Positions 59,551 through 64,000 of a stretch of DNA of 64,000 nt are shown one piece after another. The DNA is from JASLEW01 sp963732005 (GTDB lineage: Bacteria; Acidobacteriota; Thermoanaerobaculia; Multivoradales; UBA5704). The notes under the pieces were generated by a model. The model did no database searches, was not told the DNA's origin, and worked only from the letters and a program-made list of their open reading frames with translations. The first letter of the stretch is position 1, and the number at the start of each line of letters is the position of its first letter. The translations under genes and the position numbers were made by a program. The stretch is taken from assembly GCA_963732005.1 (NCBI GenBank), contig CAVSXT010000005.1, forward strand, positions 1,674,001 through 1,738,000, written 5' to 3'.

Positions 59551-60258
59551 TCAGGCGGTTTTGCGGCGGAGCGCCGAGAACAGCGACGCGACGGCGCAGC
59601 GGAAGCCCGGCAGGAGCTCGCCGATGGCTCCGATGGTGCCGTTCGGGCCGGCGTCGAGAAAGCTGCGCTCGTCCAGGGTGCTCACCAGGCGCGGGCGGTG
59701 TTGGATCGCGCGTCGATCCGCGCTCGGGATCGCGTTTGGGTTCGCGCCGGGGTCCGCGCTTGCCTGGCCTGGTGGCGCCCAGGCCTCGTAGATGGCGACG
59801 GTGCGCTCGGTCGGCCGCACCACCCAGACGCTGCGCACGCCGAGACGCAGATAGTCGGCCACTTTCTCCATGACGGCAGCGCGGCGATCGGTCTTGGATA
59901 CGACCTCCACGGCGAGATCCGGGGGGAGATCCAGGTAGGAGGGGGTGAGCCCGTCCGGCGGCAGGCGCTGCCTGGCGACGATCGCGACGTCGGGAGCGAG
60001 GACGGTATCGGGGTTGCGCTCGAGCAGGAAGCCCGTCCCTTCGCCGAAGATCTCGCCCAGGCCGTGGGCATAGACGTGCTGGGCCAATGCAGCCAGCAGG
60101 CGAGTGCCGATCGAGCCGTGCGAGGCGTCCGCAGGGCTCACGATTCGTAGCACCCCGCGGACCAGCTCGTGCAGCCCGGCGTCCGGCAGGTTCGCGAGAT
60201 CGTCGGCGGTGAGGAGTGCGGTCGAAGGCATGGCTGCTTGGCCGTGGGGGTAGGCCAT
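59551..60258 (-). CDS. Uma2-family (DUF820) predicted nuclease
   Basis: 235 aa. HELVRGVLRIVSPADASHG, VLAPDVAIVARQRL, PPDLAVEVVSKTDRRAAVME and YLRLGVRSVWVVRPTERTV are Uma2 motifs; D and E-x-S are the PD-(D/E)XK-type residues. Often multicopy, role unknown. An insert (about 165-200) is rich in Ala, Asn and Pro with repeat-like DNA. ATG 60258 follows TATGCT by 12 nt and a GAGG site. Confidence 0.88.
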   Translation of the reverse strand: MAYPHGQAAMPSTALLTADDLANLPDAGLHELVRGVLRIVSPADASHGSIGTRLLAALAQHVYAHGLGEIFGEGTGFLLERNPDTVLAPDVAIVARQRLPPDGLTPSYLDLPPDLAVEVVSKTDRRAAVMEKVADYLRLGVRSVWVVRPTERTVAIYEAWAPPGQASADPGANPNAIPSADRRAIQHRPRLVSTLDERSFLDAGPNGTIGAIGELLPGFRCAVASLFSALRRKTA

Positions 60259-60270
60259 GGGTTCCCTCGG

Positions 60271-60276
60271 AGCATA
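60271..60276 (-). promoter_or_regulatory. -10-like TATGCT before Uma2 gene
   Basis: Minus-strand TATGCT ending 12 nt before ATG 60258, with GAGG inside the short leader. Confidence 0.4.
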
Positions 60277-60410
60277 GCAAAGGTTTTGGGTCGACGGGCA
60301 GCTGCCGGAAAGTGGCGGCGGCCCTTACCTGGATTGACGGAAAACGGAGCGCGGCGGTGGCGTGTGGCGTGATAGCGTCGCCGGCGCTTATCCGACAGCG
60401 GAGGCGGTCC

Positions 60411-61805
60411 ATGCGCGACATCGCGGCGATCCTGCTGGGCCTGGCCCTGCTGACGGCGGCAACCGCCACGGCAGCGCCGGCGGCCCGCGAGGCCCCGGCG
60501 CCCCCGCCTGCGACGGGCACCTTCGTCGCGTTCTCGGATCTTCACTTCAACCCCTTCTTCGATCCCTCGCTGGTCGCCGAGCTGGTGCGGGCGAGGTCGG
60601 AGCGCTGGCAGGGGATCTTCGAGCGCTCGACGGTCACCGGCGTCGGCGGCTACGGCCAGGATTCCAGCTATCGGTTACTGCGGTCGACTCTGGCCGCGGC
60701 GGCGAGCTTCGCGCCGCAGCCCGATTTCGTGCTGATCACGGGTGATTTCCTCGGCCACCACTTCCCGGCGCTGTTCGCGAAGCATGCGCCGGCAGCCAGC
60801 CAGGCCGCCTACCGGCGATTCGTGCAGCAGGCGATGCGGTTCGTCACCGCCATGATCCATGAGGCCTATCCGCGCGCGCTGGTGATCCCGGCGCTCGGCA
60901 ACAACGATTCTGATTGCGGCGACTACGCGCTGCGGGGCTCGGGCCCTTTCCTCGCCAGGCTCGAAAGGCTGTGGCGACCGCTGATCGGCGCCGCGCCAGG
61001 GTCCTTCGGCCGGACGTTCGCTGCCGGCGGGTTCTACAGCCTGCCGCACCCGACCGTGCCGCATCTGCAGGTGGCGGTGCTCGACACGGTGCTGTTCTCC
61101 CCGAAGTACCAGGCCTGCGGCCACGGCCGGGACATGAGCGAGCCGGAGCTGCGATGGCTCGAGGCCGTCCTGCGCCGCGCCTCGCGGCAGGGCGACAAGG
61201 TGTGGCTGATCTATCACATCCCGCCGGGGATCGACGCCTATGCCACGCTGGCCGCCAAGGGTGCGTGCCGCACCACCCCGGTGTCGCTGTGGCGGACCGG
61301 CGATCTGTCGCGCTTCATGGATCTCCTGGCCCGGTATCCCGGCATCGTGACCGCGGCCTTCGCGGGGCACACCCACATGGACGAGCTCCGGCTGCCGGCG
61401 GGCGCCGGCTTCATCCATGTCACGCCGGCGGTGAGCCCGCTGTTCGGCAACAATCCCGGCTTCGCGGTCTTCTCCTATGCGCCGGCCAGCGGCGACGTCG
61501 CCGACGCCAGGACCTACTACCTCGATCTGGCGGCGACCGGCGCCGGGGCGGGCAGGTGGGTGCTGGAATATGACTTCCGGGAGGCCTATGGGCAGCCCGG
61601 CATCGACGGCGCCAGCCTGCGCGCGGTGCAGCAGGCGATCGCCGGCGATCCGGCGGTCCGGGAGCGCTACATGACCTACTACCCGGTCAGCAGCGCCGGC
61701 AGTAAAACCGACCTGGCGCACTGGCAGGCCTACTGGTGCGCCGCCCAGGCGTTCACGCCGGCGAGCTTCGCGGACTGCTATTGCCCGGCCGCGCCGGGGC
61801 CGTGA
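60411..61805 (+). CDS. Secreted metallophosphoesterase
   Basis: 464 aa. ATG 60411, signal peptide to about residue 22. Metal-binding blocks in order: FVAFSDLHFNPF, VLITGDFLGHH, PALGNNDSDCG, LIYHIPPG and FAGHTHMDEL, the complete calcineurin-like set. The extended form with Cys pairs and a closing RERYMTYYPVSS segment resembles acid sphingomyelinase-like phosphodiesterases. Substrate unknown. Convergent with the next gene, 42 nt apart. Confidence 0.88.
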   Translation: MRDIAAILLGLALLTAATATAAPAAREAPAPPPATGTFVAFSDLHFNPFFDPSLVAELVRARSERWQGIFERSTVTGVGGYGQDSSYRLLRSTLAAAASFAPQPDFVLITGDFLGHHFPALFAKHAPAASQAAYRRFVQQAMRFVTAMIHEAYPRALVIPALGNNDSDCGDYALRGSGPFLARLERLWRPLIGAAPGSFGRTFAAGGFYSLPHPTVPHLQVAVLDTVLFSPKYQACGHGRDMSEPELRWLEAVLRRASRQGDKVWLIYHIPPGIDAYATLAAKGACRTTPVSLWRTGDLSRFMDLLARYPGIVTAAFAGHTHMDELRLPAGAGFIHVTPAVSPLFGNNPGFAVFSYAPASGDVADARTYYLDLAATGAGAGRWVLEYDFREAYGQPGIDGASLRAVQQAIAGDPAVRERYMTYYPVSSAGSKTDLAHWQAYWCAAQAFTPASFADCYCPAAPGP

Positions 61806-61822
61806 ACGAGTTGGCCGGGCAA
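61781..61822. terminator. Bidirectional hairpin between convergent genes
   Basis: TTGCCCGGCC at 61781-61790 and GGCCGGGCAA at 61813-61822 form a perfect 10-bp stem with a 22-nt loop. The left arm lies in the end of the metallophosphoesterase gene. No U-tract. Confidence 0.45.
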
Positions 61823-61847
61823 GGCGCGGTCACGGCGCAGGGGGCGC

Positions 61848-64000
61848 TCAGGGGCAGCTGGCGAAGGCGCCGGTGTCCTGGATGGGCTTGAAGGGGGTGC
61901 CGGCGGGGTTGCCGTAGGTGCGGATGGCGCCGGTGGCGGTGTCCTGGACCTGCAGGGCGACCTGGACGTCGGTCAGGCCGCCGGCGAAGACCCAGTAACT
62001 GCCGGTGACGGCGCAGCCGTCGACCACCTTGACCACCAGCTCGAGGTTGTCCGGCGCGAAGAACCAGAACAGGCCGGTGGCGGCGGTCAGGGGCTGGGTC
62101 TGGCCGGTGCCCGACTGGCCCTGGGCGGTCTGCCAGGCGGCGGTCACCGTGAAGCGGTCCTGCTGCAGGCAGAGCGTCGCCGCATTGGCCGCACAGGCGG
62201 CCGGCGGCGCGAAGCGGACCTCGTCGACACCGTCGAGAGCGACCTGGGCGGCGACGAAGGTCAGGCCGTCGGCGCTGACGCCGAGGTCGAAGGGCAGGTC
62301 GTCGAGCGGCGTCTGGTCCAGCAGCCGCGAGCCGGGGCCGGCGATGGCGATCCGCGTCAGGACGCCGCGCAGCGGGTTGGGGAGCGTGCTCGCCAGGTAG
62401 AGCAGGGAGCGGCCGGGGAGGAAGCGGCTGGCGCCGAGGCCCAACCCCGGCGCCGAGGGGACGTCCAGGATGGCCGCCACCGCATTGCTGCCGGCGTCGA
62501 GGACGTAGACCGCGGGCCGGTCCAGGCTCAGGCTGACCACGTAGACCCAGGCGCCGCCGGGGTCCAGGTACACGTCGAAGGGCTGCGGCACGCCCACCAC
62601 CGCCTGCACCCTCGCCGTGTGGCGGCCCACCTGGATCACCGTCACGTCGTTGCTGAGGGCGTCGGCCACCCAGGCCCGGCTGCCGTCCGGCGACAGCGCC
62701 ACCGCGACCGGGAAGTTGCCCACCGGCACGCGCGCGATGTCCTGCATCGAGGCGGTGTCGACGAGCTCGAGCTGGTTCTGGGCGCCGCCCATGGCGAGCA
62801 GGCCGCCGCCGGCGCTCACCGCGACGCCGGAGTAGACGCTGTAGGGCGCGAAGCCCAGGTTGCCGGCCCGCGCCACGGTGGCGGTCACCGAGACCGCCCG
62901 GCTGGCGGGGCCGTCGAGCGCGACGACCGCGACCGCGCCCGACGCCGAGCTGACGTCCTGGAACGCGAAAGCCGTGCGGCCACCGGGCGCGACGAGCACC
63001 CGCGCCGGAGGGAAGGGCAGGGCGACGTTCGCCGCCACGGCGCGGGCGGCGACGTCGATCACCGCCACGACGCCGTCGGCCGGCGCGGTGGCCACCCCCC
63101 AGGCGCCGTCCGGAGTGATCGCCAGGTCGGTGACGGTCTCGCCGATCGGGATCAGGCCCGAGAGGGCGCCGGCCACGAGATCGATCACCGCGACGTTGCC
63201 GGTGAGCAGGTTGGCGACCAGGGCGGTGCCGCCGTCGGGGGTCACCGCCACGGTGCGCGGCGCATGCGCTTCGGGCAGCTCGCCGGTGGGCGCCGCGAAG
63301 CGCTGCACCAGCTCGGCGCCGCCAAGATCGAACAGGTAGACGCTCTCGCCCAGCCCCGTGTCGAGCCCCGCGACCAGGGGCGCGACGGGGCTCGGAACCG
63401 CCCGGAACAGGGACCCTTCGGTGCCCTGAGGTTGCGACGCCGGCTGCTGCGACGCGAGGTCGAGGACCACCCCCGGAGCCAGCAGGGCGGCGCGCCCATC
63501 GGCGGTGAAGGCGATGTCGCGCGCGTGCAGCGCCGGCACGGTGGCGGTGACCGCGCCGGTCCGCACGTCGACGAACAGGACGCTGTCGACGCCGGTGACG
63601 ATCGCAAACCGCCCGTCGGGCGTGATGCGGTTGAGCTGGAAGAACGAATCGAGCTGCAACGGAAAGGCGGTGGCGCGCAGGGTGGCGAGATCGATGCGGG
63701 TGACGTGTCCCGGCCGGGTGTCGTGCTCGTGGCCGACCAGCGCGAAGGCGCCGTCGGAGCTGACGTCCACGTCCCACGGCGAGGGCGCGACGGGGACGGT
63801 GCCCAGCGGGTTGCCGGTCGCACGGTCGAAGACCGCGACCGCGGCATTCGCCCAGAGCGGCAGCACGATCTTGCTGCCGTCGGGGGTCAGCGCGAAGCGC
63901 GTGAAGTCGAAGATCCCGATGCCGAGGTTGGGGTCGAGCTCGAAGCCGATCGCCCCCTGGGGCGGCGTCGGGAAGTAGAGGATCTCGTGCGGCGACGAGA
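61848..64000 (-). CDS. Secreted beta-propeller protein with C-terminal FWFF domain, partial
   Basis: At least 716 codons to the right edge; the N-terminus is outside the window. Many YVTN/NHL-type propeller repeats (DVDVSSDGAFALVGHE, TVAVTPDGGTALVANLLTGN, AVALSPDGSRAWVADALSND). The last 95 residues are an FWFF domain like that of the protein at 30001: LQQDRFTVTAAW, GLFWFFAPDNLELVVKVVD, SYWVFAGGLTDVQVALQVQD and TYGNPAG. Such proteins are exported and usually hold their signal at the missing N-terminus. An internal GTG at 63866 is not the start: the frame continues upstream with propeller-like sequence (FDFTRFALTPDGSKIVLPLW). Confidence 0.82.
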   Translation of the reverse strand, partial: SSPHEILYFPTPPQGAIGFELDPNLGIGIFDFTRFALTPDGSKIVLPLWANAAVAVFDRATGNPLGTVPVAPSPWDVDVSSDGAFALVGHEHDTRPGHVTRIDLATLRATAFPLQLDSFFQLNRITPDGRFAIVTGVDSVLFVDVRTGAVTATVPALHARDIAFTADGRAALLAPGVVLDLASQQPASQPQGTEGSLFRAVPSPVAPLVAGLDTGLGESVYLFDLGGAELVQRFAAPTGELPEAHAPRTVAVTPDGGTALVANLLTGNVAVIDLVAGALSGLIPIGETVTDLAITPDGAWGVATAPADGVVAVIDVAARAVAANVALPFPPARVLVAPGGRTAFAFQDVSSASGAVAVVALDGPASRAVSVTATVARAGNLGFAPYSVYSGVAVSAGGGLLAMGGAQNQLELVDTASMQDIARVPVGNFPVAVALSPDGSRAWVADALSNDVTVIQVGRHTARVQAVVGVPQPFDVYLDPGGAWVYVVSLSLDRPAVYVLDAGSNAVAAILDVPSAPGLGLGASRFLPGRSLLYLASTLPNPLRGVLTRIAIAGPGSRLLDQTPLDDLPFDLGVSADGLTFVAAQVALDGVDEVRFAPPAACAANAATLCLQQDRFTVTAAWQTAQGQSGTGQTQPLTAATGLFWFFAPDNLELVVKVVDGCAVTGSYWVFAGGLTDVQVALQVQDTATGAIRTYGNPAGTPFKPIQDTGAFASCP

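Overview
The window is GC-rich bacterial chromosome, with GTG, TTG and probably CTG starts beside ATG. It is most likely from an acidobacterium. That placement is inference. It rests on an acidobacterial-type duplicated orphan permease (FtsX/MacB fold) at 46.4-48.8 kb plus a second permease remnant near 24.9 kb, a VWA-like secreted protein, an IPTL-CTERM surface protein, many DUF4388/TPR/cNMP signalling proteins, and a secreted 'FWFF' domain found in two proteins here. No rRNA or tRNA gene was recognised.

Layout. 0-8 kb: a DUF222 protein running off the left edge, RNase HI with a degenerate second RNase H domain, two small genes, a DUF4388 protein, a patatin lipoprotein and a double cNMP-binding TPR protein. 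8.0-8.2 kb: a tiny lanthipeptide-like precursor. 9.0-12.2 kb: a five-gene TonB/ExbB/ExbD/ExbD/TPR-lipoprotein operon for energised outer-membrane uptake. 12.7-19.8 kb: amino-acid permease, Met/His-rich barrel-like protein, AsmA/DUF748-like protein and an SGNH-type protein.

19.85-26.25 kb is a decayed mobile island. It holds an orphan VirD4/TraG coupling protein, a frameshifted LysM remnant, two IS66 transposase fragments, an intact MntA-HepT toxin-antitoxin pair, a frameshifted GSCFA protein, permease and XRE-type fragments, a second lanthipeptide-like precursor whose leader matches the one at 8.1 kb, a duplicated MntA fragment, direct repeats, and two C-terminal gene fragments. It ends at a sharp breakpoint near 26,250, where a surface-protein gene lacks its 5' end.

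26-44.6 kb: the truncated DUF11/IPTL-CTERM protein, a solitary AbrB-type antitoxin, a secreted FWFF-domain protein, a DUF2157 membrane pair, a VOC protein coupled to a VirJ-like hydrolase, an FMN oxidase coupled to an amidohydrolase, a beta-propeller diguanylate cyclase, a GH47 mannosidase, and an overlapping PD-(D/E)XK-like plus PIN-domain pair. 44.6-64 kb: an ATPase remnant, the VWA-like protein, the orphan permease, a DinB-like protein, thrB-thrC (threonine synthesis from homoserine), a SnoaL-like protein, a DnaQ-type exonuclease next to a cNMP/CBS/DUF294 protein, a PAS-GGDEF-EAL protein, a kinase-like ATPase fragment protein, a Uma2 protein, a metallophosphoesterase, and a secreted beta-propeller protein with a C-terminal FWFF domain running off the right edge.

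Recurring themes: -10-like hexamers lie 5-14 nt before several start codons (short or absent leaders); in-frame tripeptide repeats interrupt many coding sequences; and overlapping stop/start pairs link adjacent genes.
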